Under the pieces are notes generated by a model. The model was given only the letters and a program-made list of their open reading frames with translations. It was not told the DNA's origin and searched no databases. The position numbers and the translations under genes were made by a program. 64,000 nt of DNA from Edwardsiella ictaluri ATCC 33202 (lineage in GTDB: Bacteria > Pseudomonadota > Gammaproteobacteria > Enterobacterales > Enterobacteriaceae), in the NCBI RefSeq assembly GCF_000264785.1, contig NZ_AFJI01000047.1:1-64000 (forward strand), given 5' to 3'. This document shows, piece after piece, positions 20,383-31,000 of the stretch (position 1 is its first letter; each line of letters starts with the position of its first letter).

Positions 20383-21081
20383 ATGACCGCAACACCGCTA
20401 CTGGCGCTCAATCACATCGACTTCAGCGCTAATGGACGCCCCATTCTGCACGACGTCTCGCTGACGCTACAGCCCGGCGAATTCAAAGTAATCACGGGCC
20501 CCTCGGGCTGCGGCAAGAGCACGCTGCTCAAGATTGCGGCCTCACTGCTGGAGCCGCAGCGCGGCGAGATCCTGCTGCAGGGAAAACCCCTGGGAAGCTA
20601 TCCTCCGGAGGCGTACCGTAAGCAGGTCTCCTACAGCGTCCAAACGCCGGTGCTGTTCGGTAATACGGTGCGTGACAACCTGCTGTTTCCCTATCAGATC
20701 CGCAGCGACACGCCGGATATGGACCGCATCCGCCGCGGTCTGATGCAGTTTGGCCTGCCGCTGCACACGCTGGATCAGCGCATCGAAGATCTCTCCGGCG
20801 GCGAGCGTCAGCGCGTGGCGCTGCTGCGTAACATTCAGTATATGCCGCAGGTGCTGCTGCTGGACGAGATCACCAGCGCGCTGGATGAGCACAATCGGAC
20901 CATCGTGCATCAGGTCATCTCGCACCTCAATCAGCAGCAGGGGGTCGCCATTATCTGGGTCACTCACAGCAGCGATGAGATTACCCAGTGCGACAATGTG
21001 ATAACCCTGCCACGTCTGGCCGACAGCGACGACGCAGAGGAAGACGGGACCCAGCCAAACGGAGAGCAGCGCCATGAATAG
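20383..21081 (+). CDS. fetA: Iron export ABC transporter ATPase FetA
   Basis: This is the ATP-binding subunit of the FetAB (YbbL/YbbM) system, which in E. coli is linked to iron export and oxidative stress resistance. The ATG at 20383 is chosen for its GGGAG ribosome site; the product is 232 residues. It carries Walker A GPSGCGKST, Q-loop SVQTPVLFG, signature LSGGERQRVAL, Walker B VLLLDEI and the H-loop VTHSSDE. It overlaps fetB by 8 bases. The C-terminal tail is acidic. Confidence 0.88.
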   Translation: MTATPLLALNHIDFSANGRPILHDVSLTLQPGEFKVITGPSGCGKSTLLKIAASLLEPQRGEILLQGKPLGSYPPEAYRKQVSYSVQTPVLFGNTVRDNLLFPYQIRSDTPDMDRIRRGLMQFGLPLHTLDQRIEDLSGGERQRVALLRNIQYMPQVLLLDEITSALDEHNRTIVHQVISHLNQQQGVAIIWVTHSSDEITQCDNVITLPRLADSDDAEEDGTQPNGEQRHE

Positions 21082-21832
21082 CCACAACATTACCGATCAG
21101 TCCCTGGTCATGGCCCTGGCGCTGGTCGCCATTGCGCTGGTCATCAGTGGGCGGGAAAAGCTGGGACTCGGCAAGGACATTCTGTGGAGCGTCAGCCGCG
21201 CCATCGTCCAGCTGATCCTGGTGGGCTACGTCTTAAAGTATATCTTTCATCTGGACAGCGCCCTGCTGACCCTATTGATGGTGCTGTTTATCTGCGTCAA
21301 CGCGGCCTGGAACGCGAAAAAGCGCAGTAAGAACCTCAGCAATGCCTTTGCCATGTCGCTGATCGCCATCGTCACCGGTACCGCGCTGACCCTGGCGATC
21401 CTGATCGTCAGCGGCTCCATCGAATTCACCCCGATGCAGGTGATCCCCATCGCCGGGATGATCGCCGGTAATGCCATGGTGGCCGTCGGCCTGTGCTATA
21501 ACAACCTGCGCCAGCGCTTCCACGACGAACGTCAGCGGGTGCAGGAGATGCTCAGCCTGGGCGCGACCCCGAAGCAGGCATCGGCGGGGATCATCCGCGC
21601 CAGCATCAAAGCAGCGATGATCCCCACCGTCGACTCCGCCAAAACCGTCGGGCTGGTCAGCCTGCCGGGCATGATGTCGGGCCTGATCTTCGCCGGTATC
21701 GATCCGGTCAAGGCCATCCGCTATCAGATTATGGTGACCTTTATGCTGATCTCCACCGCCAGCCTCTCCACCATCATCGCGGGCTACCTCGCCTACGCCA
21801 GGTTCTACACGGCCCGCGATCAGCTGCGCTAG
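21074..21832 (+). CDS. fetB: Iron export ABC transporter permease FetB
   Basis: The 252-residue product is a polytopic membrane protein of the UPF0014/FetB family and the partner of fetA. About seven hydrophobic segments are visible, with the conserved cytoplasmic regions NAAWNAKKRSKN, IPIAGMIAGNAMVAVGL and RVQEMLSLGATPKQAS, then VGLVSLPGMMSGLIFAG. Translation probably couples to fetA through the overlap. Confidence 0.88.
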   Translation: MNSHNITDQSLVMALALVAIALVISGREKLGLGKDILWSVSRAIVQLILVGYVLKYIFHLDSALLTLLMVLFICVNAAWNAKKRSKNLSNAFAMSLIAIVTGTALTLAILIVSGSIEFTPMQVIPIAGMIAGNAMVAVGLCYNNLRQRFHDERQRVQEMLSLGATPKQASAGIIRASIKAAMIPTVDSAKTVGLVSLPGMMSGLIFAGIDPVKAIRYQIMVTFMLISTASLSTIIAGYLAYARFYTARDQLR

Positions 21833-21840
21833 GCCCATAC

Positions 21841-21868
21841 AAAAATCCCCACGCCATGGCGTGGGGAT
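21841..21868 (-). terminator. fumarase terminator
   Basis: ATCCCCACGCCATGGCGTGGGGAT is a long perfect palindrome, followed by TTTTT on the minus strand, about 40 bases beyond the fumarase stop. On the plus strand there is no T-run, so it mainly serves the fumarase gene. Confidence 0.85.
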
Positions 21869-21909
21869 CAATGGGATAACCGGCCACTATCGCTGCCGGG
21901 ATTAGCCGC

Positions 21910-23556
21910 TTATTTCATGCAGCCACTGCAGCGGCTGGTCACAATCTGCTGAAAGAAGTCATTCCCCTTGTCATCCACCAGGATGAAGGCCGGGAAGTCC
22001 TCTACCTCAATCTTCCAGATAGCCTCCATTCCCAGCTCAGGATAGGCCACGCAGGTCAGGCTCTTAATGCTCTGCTGGGCCAGTACCGCCGCTGGGCCGC
22101 CGATACTGCCCAGATAGAAGCCGCCGTGTTTATGGCAGGCGTCGGTGACCTGCTGGCTGCGGTTTCCTTTGGCCAGCATAACCATGCTGCCGCCGTTGGC
22201 CTGCAGCAGGTCAACATAGGAGTCCATACGGCCTGCCGTGGTTGGCCCCAGTGAGCCAGAGGCATGGCCCGCCGGCGTCTTGGCCGGGCCTGCATAGTAG
22301 ATCGGGTGATCCTTCACATACTGCGGCAGCGGCTTGCCTTCGTCCAGCAGCGCCTTCAGCTTGGCGTGGGCGATATCACGCCCGACGATGATGGTGCCGG
22401 AAAGCGACAGACGGGTGGAGACCGGATACTGGGAGAGCTGCGCCAGAATCTCCTTCATCGGACGGTTGAGATCCACCTTGATGGCCTCCCCCTCGCCGGC
22501 CTGGCGCAGATGCTCAGGAATATATTTACCCGGGTTATGCTCCAACTTCTCGATCCAGATCCCCTCGCGGTTAATCTTGGCCTTAATATTGCGATCCGCC
22601 GAGCAGGAAACCCCCATGCCGACCGGACAGGAGGCACCGTGACGCGGCAGGCGGATCACCCGCACATCGTGGGCAAAGTATTTACCGCCGAACTGCGCGC
22701 CCAGCCCCAGCGCCTGGGCTGCCAGCAGCAGCTCCTGCTCCAGCGCCACGTCACGGAACGCCTGGCCGTATTCATTGCCCTCGGTCGGCAACGCATCATA
22801 GTACTTGGTCGATGCCAGTTTCACCGTCTTCAGGGTAGACTCCGCCGAGGTGCCACCGATGACGAAGGCCACGTGGTATGGCGGGCAGGCCGCGGTGCCC
22901 AGGGTACGCATCTTCTCGATCAGGAAAGCCTTCAGCTTCTCCGGCGTGAGCAGCGCCTTGGTCTCCTGATACAGATAGGTTTTATTGGCTGAGCCGCCGC
23001 CTTTGGCGACGCACAGGAATTTGTACTCCTCGCCCTCAGTGGCGTACAGATCGATCTGCGCCGGCAGGTTGGTCCCGGTATTGACCTCATTGTACATATC
23101 CAGCGCGGCGTTCTGGGAATAGCGCAGGTTATCTTCGATATAGGTGTTATAAACCCCGCGCGACAGCGCCTCGGCATCGCCGCCACCGGTCCAAACGCGC
23201 TGGCCTTTTTTACCCACGATAATCGCCGTCCCGGTGTCCTGACAGGTCGGCAGCACCCCCTTGGCGGCGATTTCGGAGTTACGCAGGAACTGCAGCGCGA
23301 CATATTTATCGTTTTCGCTGGCCTGCGGATCGTCAAGGATCGCGGCGACCTGGCGCTGATGAGCCGGGCGCAGCATAAACGAGGCATCGTGGAACGCCTG
23401 CTGGGCCAACAGCGTCAGCGCCTGCGGCTCGACCTTCAGCATCTCCTGGCCTTCAAAGCTGACCACGGAAACATGCTCCTTACTCAGCAGATAATAGTCG
23501 GTGTCATCGCCTTGCAGCGGAAACGGATCTTGATAATGGAAGGGTTTATTTGACAT
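21910..23556 (-). CDS. fumA: Fumarate hydratase class I
   Basis: This oxygen-sensitive [4Fe-4S] fumarase interconverts fumarate and malate in the TCA cycle. The ATG at 23556 gives [14 protein letters not shown] and 548 residues, the same length and start as E. coli FumA/FumB; a longer frame upstream is not used. Candidate cluster cysteines lie in [21 protein letters not shown] and [17 protein letters not shown]. The C-terminal domain contains [15 protein letters not shown] and ends SRCSGCMK. FumA and FumB cannot be told apart by eye, so the symbol is a best fit. Upstream bases 23660-23700 have GTTAAC and ATGTTAACATG tracts, which could be ArcA-type sites. Confidence 0.93.
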   Translation of the reverse strand: MSNKPFHYQDPFPLQGDDTDYYLLSKEHVSVVSFEGQEMLKVEPQALTLLAQQAFHDASFMLRPAHQRQVAAILDDPQASENDKYVALQFLRNSEIAAKGVLPTCQDTGTAIIVGKKGQRVWTGGGDAEALSRGVYNTYIEDNLRYSQNAALDMYNEVNTGTNLPAQIDLYATEGEEYKFLCVAKGGGSANKTYLYQETKALLTPEKLKAFLIEKMRTLGTAACPPYHVAFVIGGTSAESTLKTVKLASTKYYDALPTEGNEYGQAFRDVALEQELLLAAQALGLGAQFGGKYFAHDVRVIRLPRHGASCPVGMGVSCSADRNIKAKINREGIWIEKLEHNPGKYIPEHLRQAGEGEAIKVDLNRPMKEILAQLSQYPVSTRLSLSGTIIVGRDIAHAKLKALLDEGKPLPQYVKDHPIYYAGPAKTPAGHASGSLGPTTAGRMDSYVDLLQANGGSMVMLAKGNRSQQVTDACHKHGGFYLGSIGGPAAVLAQQSIKSLTCVAYPELGMEAIWKIEVEDFPAFILVDDKGNDFFQQIVTSRCSGCMK

Positions 23557-24379
23557 TTTTCTCTCGCTTACAACGTCAGCTTGTATAAATTTACCGAGCC
23601 ACGCAGCGCCATCGCCGTGATGCCCGATAAGAAAAACCGCGCGACCTGTTAACTTTACCACCCGATGTTAACATGTTATTTACAATAAGCGTTGTGCGAC
23701 CGCGCTCAGTATCGGCATGCAACGGGACTTAACCTAATCATCAGGTGAATCCATCCTGCCAAATAACCCTAGCGAGGTAACAGGATCAAAATCAAACTAT
23801 GGGGGATTAATTGTCGTATGTTTGGGGAAAGGAGAGATTAATCAGCTTGATTTAAAAAGAAAATGAACAAAATGGCTAAAATCGGCATACCCAGGGCGGG
23901 GCACATTACCCACTCCGCTTCAGGATCGCAGTCCCCCACCCATGGAGATATATTCACAAATGGCGTCTACCACTGCCTTCACGACGTGGAAGCACGTGGT
24001 GGAATAAATACCGACGGGTTCACGGCGGCAGACCGCATCACGCCGATACACCTCAAACTCAAGCAGTCCCGTAACGATTCTGCCTCTGCGGCACATAACC
24101 GTTATGGAACATTTCAGGGCGGTTGCCCACTGCGCTCCGCCAGCAGCCTGTGGTACAACAGACCGCCTAAGCACGTCCCCGGCAAGAAGGAGCACGCCGC
24201 GGTACCATCAGGAACATGGTGATAGCCATATCGGTGCCATGAAGCGATTGACCACGACCTTGAGGCTGTGCATTGTCAGTCCATGCCGCAATGGCAGATT
24301 CATCAAGTCAAAGGCTTTGTTAATGAAATTGAACCGTACCGGTTTTATGGGAGAGAGTTAAGTCCGGGAACTCAGGCTG
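23557..24379 (+). other. Region without a recognisable gene, left edge of the accessory island
   Basis: The first 150 bases should hold the fumarase promoter. From about 23860 on, frames on both strands are open for 90-120 codons, but neither resembles a known protein and codon use looks random. A minus-strand reading (around 24310-24215) gives FNFINKAFDLMNLPLRHG, which has the feel of decayed coding sequence, possibly transposon-related. I cannot name it. Confidence 0.3.
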
Positions 24380-24483
24380 TCAGCTATTCCCGAAATTGCT
24401 GGTGTTACCGATAGCTGCAATCAGTACGGTGGCGGTTATCGGGCCAATGCCCGGGATCTTGCTGACATAGTGCATTTTTGCGG

Positions 24484-24545
24484 TGGACTGCCCCCACCCC
24501 GGTAGACGATCCTGCCCTATAGTTGGACTGCCCCCACCCCGGTAG
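24484..24545. repeat. Two 22-base direct repeats inside the IS110 remnant
   Basis: Two identical 22-base copies (24484-24505 and 24524-24545) share the core GGACTGCCCCCACCCCGGTA and are 18 bases apart. They fall inside the IS110 reading frame just before the IPGIGP motif and add about 20-30 residues that family members lack. They look like a local duplication or an insertion scar. Confidence 0.75.
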
Positions 24546-24942
24546 CACTGCTCAATGTGCTGATCAGGCGCAGCGACAATATCAAACAGATATGTCATAT
24601 GGTGGTGCAACAGACTCAGTTGTGCACGGAATAGAGATGGCAATGAGTTATCGGCATCTTCCAGGATCTCAGGTAACTGGAGTTGTAGCCGTTGGATCCC
24701 CCGGGGCACGACGATGCCAAATTCAGCCAATAGCCCCCCGAATTTGATTCGCCTGAGCGGTCCGTAGCCTGATGAAACGCTGACGACTCCGGTGAAGTAC
24801 CAATACAGCTTGCTGCTCAGGTCTCTTGACAGGCATGAATCGCATGTTGAGTCACGTGACGGCTCCGGCAAATAGCCTCGGCCTCTGCAGCATCATACTT
24901 ACTGGTTTTGACATAGGGCTTGACGAACTGAGGGGCCATCAA

Positions 24943-25135
24943 GAAACGCAAAATGTTCCCGACGGATGACTCGGTGCGTAAAATGATTTATTTGGCGATA
25001 CAGGCCGCAGCGAAAAAATGGAGTATGCCGATCCAGAACTGGCGGCTGGCTATGAGCCCTTTTATTATCGAGTTCGGTGACCGCCTGAGCACTCACTTTT
25101 AATACGATAGCAGTTACACAGAGTTATTTACAGAC
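24943..25135 (+). mobile_element. IS256-family right-end fragment nested in IS110
   Basis: The plus strand reads KRKMFPTDDSVRKMIYLAIQ and on to MPIQNWRLAMSPFIIEFGDR, ending STHF with a stop at 25099: the C-terminus of an IS256 (Mutator-type) transposase. It is followed by CAGTTACACAGAGTTATTTA and CAGACTC (to about 25135), which looks like an IS256-type terminal inverted repeat. The left part of the element is missing. Its outer end abuts the IS110 N-terminal fragment exactly where that reading frame stops, so IS256 inserted into IS110 and then most of both was deleted. Confidence 0.75.
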
Positions 25136-25322
25136 TCCGTTTGCAGCCTGTTGAACAATCGCTTGCCGTGTTCGTCAATTCCATAAACCTGGAAAACCTC
25201 TGTTGCCAAATCGATACCGATAGTTTTAACGTTCATGATGACCACGCCACTCAAGTAGTGAGGATTTATCGTCCCACTGTGGCACAGGATATAGGGGAAA
25301 CCATTTCATTAACAAATTTAAT

Positions 25323-26099
25323 TCATGCACGCATAAATGTAATAACATTATCATCCATTAACAAAAACCTTCCTTCGGTATAACGCCGGGATGGAAAAAG
25401 AGCAATCAGCTCATCCGGTATCGTCAGCGAAAACACTCCAGAGGATAGGTCAAAGGCGACAATTTTGACGCTATGAAAAATCATCGCAGCTCTTGTTTTA
25501 GGAAAAACAAGCTTATAAAAGCTCTCTTTCGCAGAAAAAACCAGCGTTAACATTTGATGAAAGTCCAGTGGTTGGGTCAGCAAAAATGCATACTCCTGAG
25601 GACTGATAATATGTCGCCATAATAGCTGTGCATCCTCAGGTGATATCAGTTTTTCAATATCTATCCCGACCATCCTGGCCTGTTCACATGGCAGAGTTAC
25701 ACATATCGCCATGTCACGATTATGACTGAGTGAGCCACTAATACACGTTGGCCATTGTGGGACCCCGTTCCTGTCCGGCAGCAGCTGATGGTCAAATATG
25801 TGCAACTGTGCCAGATTTATTTTTGCCAGTGCCCGCCCTGCAAGATACTCCGCCCGGCGTATAGGAAGGGCCTTATTTAGCGATGGAGGAAAACTGACAC
25901 CCAGTGCCGAAAATAATCTGTCTTCATAATATTGTTTGAAGAACTGGCAGCCGATAATACCGCCATTGAGGTCGGGCAATGGAAATGGGCGGTAATCATG
26001 TAAAAAATCGGATGAGTTTACTTCAACACCCGGAGGCCCCCCGATGTTACCCGGAGTGTATTCACTTTCTCCGGGTAGATATTGGCTATTAGACATCAT
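25323..26099 (-). CDS. 4'-phosphopantetheinyl transferase (Sfp/EntD type)
   Basis: This enzyme transfers phosphopantetheine from CoA to carrier-protein serines and most likely activates the neighbouring synthetase. The 258-residue product carries the family motifs: RRAEYLAGRALAK, GSLSHNRDMAICVT, the magnesium-binding VGIDIEKL, and the signature FSAKESFYKLVFP. The first about 45 residues are not typical and could reflect a later start. Its ATG overlaps the synthetase stop (ATGATG over TGA), so the two genes form an operon and are probably coupled. The arrangement parallels AusB beside AusA in Staphylococcus. Lower GC than the flanking core genes points to horizontal acquisition. Confidence 0.9.
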   Translation of the reverse strand: MMSNSQYLPGESEYTPGNIGGPPGVEVNSSDFLHDYRPFPLPDLNGGIIGCQFFKQYYEDRLFSALGVSFPPSLNKALPIRRAEYLAGRALAKINLAQLHIFDHQLLPDRNGVPQWPTCISGSLSHNRDMAICVTLPCEQARMVGIDIEKLISPEDAQLLWRHIISPQEYAFLLTQPLDFHQMLTLVFSAKESFYKLVFPKTRAAMIFHSVKIVAFDLSSGVFSLTIPDELIALFPSRRYTEGRFLLMDDNVITFMRA

Positions 26100-28069
26100 G
26101 CCAACTTATCCATCGGTGCCACAAGGAAGCCACTTTGCAGCCAGAAATCAGTATAAAGCCGCAACAGTTTCGGAAAATCGATGCTGTAATCAGCATCCGT
26201 AACCAGAGTGTGATCAATCTCCTCGCGGGAATAGTACCGTGGTGTCAAATAAAACGATTTGAACAGATATAACGCATTTTCACTGCCGATTTCAGGCACC
26301 CAGTGGGTAGCCCACTCATCAGCACTGACAAAACGTAAGGGATATCCCTCTTTCGCAATGCTCGTCAGCAGACTTTTCCAGGAAACCGCACACACATGTC
26401 CCAGATTAAGTGCACAGTCTGGATAGGGGTGATGAATACTGCTGGTAACCAGTAAAGACGCCAGCAGGTCTACCGGGCTGATATCAAGATGATAGCCGGG
26501 CCATTCGGGGGCAACACCTTGCTGTAAACACCCTTTAATCAGATTCAGAGTATGGTTGATCCCAACGTTAGATATGCCATTACTGGTTGATCCAGTGATA
26601 TTTCCCATACGGTAAATACCGCCGTGTAGCCCTTTCGAAAAAGCTTGTGACAACAGTTGCTCGCACACCCATTTACTTTGAACGTATCCATTATTCATGG
26701 CTGGAGTATCCGCGATGGCCTGCTCCAGCAGACGGTTATCCTGCCGTGCCGCAGCAGACAGTGTCGAAACATAAAAGAACTGTTTTTGTCGTCCGGATGT
26801 ACACAGCATCAGTAAATCCAGCGTACTGATGACATTTGCAGCCCGCAGTGTGCTATAGCGATGCAGGTGATTTACCCATGCACCACAGTGATAGATAGCA
26901 TCAATGTTGTCTGCCAATGCCTGCCATGTTTGCCCGTTAAGACCCAGTTTTGGCTGATTGAGATCACCTTCAATCCATTTTATTCTGCGTTCGTCGAGCG
27001 TGATCTGATAGGTTTTTGCGGTGCTGCGCAAACGCGCCATCCCTTTTTTTCCTCGTCCCAGACAATATACTGTGGCATCTGGCAATTGTTGCTGTAGTGT
27101 AGCCAGCAGGTAAATACCGAGAAAACCTGTCGCACCGGTTAACAGCAGGCTGTTCAGACGAATATCAGGGGTAGAAATAAATCCCTCCAGCGCGAGCTGG
27201 CTATCCTGCAGTATCTGCTGATACTCATTATCATGAGAAAAACTCTCACCCTGAATATGTGCAGCCAACCCGGCAAGATTTTCGCAGTTAAACACGTCAG
27301 CAACGGAGAGCTGCTTCCCGGTTTTACGGCTGATTAAATCAGCCATTTTAACCACCAACAAAGAATGGCCACCGATATTGAAGAAATTATCCTCCCGGTA
27401 GTATTGAAGGTCCGTCTGTAGCAACTGCTGCCATACTTCTGCACAAAGACGCTCAGTGTCATTCTGCGGAAGTGTTTTTTGCGAACTTGCCGTATGAATA
27501 TTGGGGGGTGGCAAACGTTTTTTATCTACTTTGCCGATGGGGGTTAACGGGATGGATTCAATAACCTCCAGACAAGCTGGAACCATATAAGCGGGAACAT
27601 GCCGACGAAATTCTCGCAGTATATCGCTGGCAGATGCTTCACTGACGCACCAGGCAACGAGTTGCTTCTGACCATGCAACATCTGGACATCCACGATAGC
27701 CTGCGACACGATATCCAGCGCACACAGGCGATGTTCAACCTCACCCAGTTCAAGACGATATCCACGAATTTTAATCTGATAATCCAGCCGGCCAAGAAAA
27801 CCCAGCGTCCCATGTTCTGTCCAGCGCACCTTGTCACCTGTTTTATACATCATCTGCGTGGCAATGCTGCCATTAGCATTTTCGTGCCAGAAGGGATTTG
27901 GGATAAAGGCTTCGTCTGTTTTTTCCGGCTTATTCAGGTAGGCTTTTGCCAGCCCCAATCCTGATGTGTACAGCTCGCCGGGAAACCCCGGTGGCAACAG
28001 GCGATGATGCTGATCGAGGACATAACAGATTGTACCGGCAATGGGACGCCCGATCGGAATGGCATCGCC
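26096..28069 (-). CDS. NRPS 3' part: end of adenylation domain 2, carrier 2, thioester reductase
   Basis: This is the in-frame continuation of the synthetase after the amber codon at 28070-28072; the two parts read as one protein of about 2,010 residues if that codon is sense. It begins GDAIPIGRPIAGTICYVLDQ and contains adenylation motifs A6-A10 (GELYTSGLGLAKAYL, YKTGDKVRW, KIRGYRLELGEVE, GKVDKKRLP), a carrier domain with the phosphopantetheine serine in NIGGHSLLVV, and a terminal thioester reductase domain: LLLTGATGFLGIYLL for NAD(P)H binding and the YxxxK pair in NNGYVQSKWVCEQLL. Such domains release the peptide as an aldehyde or alcohol. Without amber readthrough it could only be made from an internal start, for example near 27997, and would lack a complete A domain. 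Confidence 0.85.
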   Translation of the reverse strand, partial: GDAIPIGRPIAGTICYVLDQHHRLLPPGFPGELYTSGLGLAKAYLNKPEKTDEAFIPNPFWHENANGSIATQMMYKTGDKVRWTEHGTLGFLGRLDYQIKIRGYRLELGEVEHRLCALDIVSQAIVDVQMLHGQKQLVAWCVSEASASDILREFRRHVPAYMVPACLEVIESIPLTPIGKVDKKRLPPPNIHTASSQKTLPQNDTERLCAEVWQQLLQTDLQYYREDNFFNIGGHSLLVVKMADLISRKTGKQLSVADVFNCENLAGLAAHIQGESFSHDNEYQQILQDSQLALEGFISTPDIRLNSLLLTGATGFLGIYLLATLQQQLPDATVYCLGRGKKGMARLRSTAKTYQITLDERRIKWIEGDLNQPKLGLNGQTWQALADNIDAIYHCGAWVNHLHRYSTLRAANVISTLDLLMLCTSGRQKQFFYVSTLSAAARQDNRLLEQAIADTPAMNNGYVQSKWVCEQLLSQAFSKGLHGGIYRMGNITGSTSNGISNVGINHTLNLIKGCLQQGVAPEWPGYHLDISPVDLLASLLVTSSIHHPYPDCALNLGHVCAVSWKSLLTSIAKEGYPLRFVSADEWATHWVPEIGSENALYLFKSFYLTPRYYSREEIDHTLVTDADYSIDFPKLLRLYTDFWLQSGFLVAPMDKLA

Positions 28070-31000
28070 CTAGCAATCCTCAATCGTGATCGGATGAAGC
28101 GTGGTAAAAGTCGTATTCTCCGTAGGGCCATAACCATTCCAGATATGGGCCGGAGGCGCATCGGAGGCCAGCACAGAACCGACGATAGCCGGGTTTAACG
28201 CATCCCCACCGATCAATAGATGCTCCAGGCAACCAAAGGAGGAGGGATCCTCACAGGCCAGCTGATTGAAAAGCGCCACCGTAAACCAGGCGTCCGTAAC
28301 CTGGTATTTAGCCAGGGCTGCGGGTAATGCCTGGCTGTCGATGACGGTGTGGTAAGGAATGACTATCAGGTGAGCACCATTAAGTAATGCCCCCCAGATT
28401 TCAAGGGTTGAGGCATCAAAAGCAATATTCCCGGTCTGTGCCATCACTGCATTTTGGCGTACCTGGTACGGGGCTGCATCAACAACCAGGCGCAAGATAC
28501 CCTGATGGAGAACTTCGACACCTTTAGGCTCCCCCGTCGAACCGGAGGTATACATGATATATGCAACTTCATCCGCCTGTTGCGATACCGCATATCCTGG
28601 CATCGCCTCGGTAATCGGTGCAGCCAGTAGCTCCGCAATGTCATATTCAGGACAGAACGTTTGCCGATGTCGATATTTGGACTCCGTGATCAGACAGGTA
28701 GAGGCGCAATCCTTCAGAATATAGAGCAGACGGGCATCAGGATGTGTGGGATCGAAAGGAACATATATTGCGCCATGTTTCAGAATCGCAATAATCAGGG
28801 CAATGGTATCTGCGTTACGATCGAGTGCAAATACCACGCGTTTACCGTATAAACTCCCCTCTCGTTTGTGTAGCTGCCAGGCCAATAAATCAGCTCGCGC
28901 GTTCAATTCGCGATAGCTGAATTGTGTTTCAACATCACAAACGGCTGGCGCATCAGGGCGGATTTGAACCTGTTGATTAAAAAATGTCAGTAGCGATGTC
29001 GTATGTTTTGCCCTAATTTCTGGGTTCCAAGAGAGTAACTGCTGGCGACGCATCTCATTGCCAATATCCATGGCATTGGCTACAGACTGGTGAAGATGCT
29101 CCGTCATAGTGATCAGAATCTGCTGATAATAATCCAACACACTTTTCATTAATGCTTCAGGCCAGATCCCCTCGCGGAAGGACGCTTCCAAGCGCAGCTC
29201 GCCATTAGGCTCAGGAACAATATTGAAAAGCAGGTCGCATTTCGCCTGTTCTTCCGGCAATGGGTAAGGTAGCGCGTGACAGCCTGTCAGCTGTAGCCCT
29301 TTACCATCGCCACCTTCAGTATTTTGCAGTACTAATAGTACTGAACACAGGGGATGCTGATGACCATCTGAGGGAATACCACTCTGGGCAAGTACATCGC
29401 TTAAAGGCGCGGCGCCATGCCGGAATCCTTCAGTAATCAGGGTATGGTTATTTTTCAGCCACTGCATCAGTGGGCGCTCAGGATCAACCTGCATTCTCAT
29501 AACCAACGTATTAACGAAGAAACCAATCTGTTCGGCCACTTCAGGGTACTGGCGGTTTGCCCAGATACTGGATATCTGAATATCCTGCTGGTTGCAAAGG
29601 CGCGATAGCAGAATCGCCAGTGCTGAGCAGGTAATGTTGAACAGGCCTGTATTGCATTGGATAGCGACTTCGTTGAGCTGGCGGTGAAGCGCAGCAGGGA
29701 TTTGTTTACTGCGTGTGATTGCCCTTCCTGTTGGCTTACCCCTGAGTGGAAGTTGCTGAGGCGTTACCCCTTCCAGTTGTCGCTGCCACCAGGCCAGATC
29801 AGCCGAGTGATCCAACCTCTGCTGCCAGGCACAATAATCGATAAATTGGTAATCCAGTGCAGGAAGTTCGTCATCCTGAGCGTAGAGGGATGAAAGCTCA
29901 CGGAAAAAAACGCCCATTGACCAGCCATCTGTAATAATATGGTGAATATTAATAAACAGTACCCAGCGGCTATGAGCTACGCGATAGAGCACCATACGCA
30001 GTAATGGATCATTCCCAAAGGTGAACGGCCGTTGAACCTCCTGACGCAGTATCTCCTGCAGCGTATCTTCATCCTTTACTTCATCCATAATCAGCTGGGG
30101 GGACATTTCTGCCACTTGCTGCCAAGGCGTCCCTTCCGTGTTGAAAATACGCGAGCGCAGGCTTTGATGGCGCTGGCAGAGCGAATCCAGCGCTTGCGCC
30201 AGCCGCTCGGGATGAAGTTCACCTGAAAGTTGAAACACCAGGGGAATAGAGTAGTGGGGTAATTGTGGCTCACGATTGCAAATCAACCACAAACGAAGCT
30301 GTTCGTTTGTGAGCGCGATTTTTTCCCCGTAACCAACCCGGTTGAGTGTGATAACGCCGCAGCTTTCTGGCAGCGTATCGATATACTCAGCCATGTCGCT
30401 CAACGAAGAAAGATTGAATAGTTCAGTTAATGAAACACGTTTATTCAGGCCTGTTTGAATTTTTTGCTTGAGTTTAACAATCAGCAGTGAATGCCCACCA
30501 AGAGAAGAGAAGTTATCCTCACGGCCAACGGGATGTGGTAAAGAGAGCAACTGCTGCCAGGTCTTACTTAGCCAAATTTCTGTGGCCGTCTGCGGCGGTG
30601 TGGCCTGATGATTGTTGAACTGAGGCGCAGGAAGACTACGTTTGTCAATTTTACCGTTTGCCGTTACGGGGAAGCTTTCTACCACCTGAAGATAAGAAGG
30701 CACCATATATGCCGGAACCTGCTGGCGGAATAGTTGCAGAATCTCGTTAGCATTCCGGGAGCTTTTACACCATGCAGCCAGTTTTTTCTGCCCCTGATGT
30801 TCCACAACCGTCACAACAGCCAGATCCACATCAGCGAGTTGGCACAGCTGAAACTCCACCTCTCCAGGTTCCAGACGGAATCCGCGAATTTTTACCTGGT
30901 TATCCACCCGCCCCAGAAAATCCAAAGTGCCATCTGCAAGCATCTTCACGCGATCGCCGGTTTTATACATCCATGCGCTTGCGGATTGCAGGTTCTGGCA

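Larger units (their letters stand above)
24380..25236 (-). pseudogene. IS110-family transposase, broken and interrupted
   Basis: The minus strand from 25236 reads MNVKTIGIDLATEVFQVYGI and onward to RLFNRLQTES, a good IS110 N-terminus with the DEDD aspartate kept. It is cut near 25136 by an IS256 end. The transposase resumes near 24945 as LMAPQFVKPYVKTSKYDAAEAEAI, changes frame near 24850 (MRFMPVKRPEQQAVLVLHR), again before GLLAEFGIVVPRGIQRLQLQ, and ends with IPGIGPITATVLIAAIGN, the Transposase_20 helix-hairpin-helix motif. At least two frameshifts, one insertion and a truncated C-terminus make it inactive. Confidence 0.82.

Noticed and set aside
23863-24222. 119-codon plus-strand frame and 91-codon minus-strand frame in the same place
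   Set aside because: No family resemblance, no good ribosome site, both strands open equally; more likely decayed sequence.
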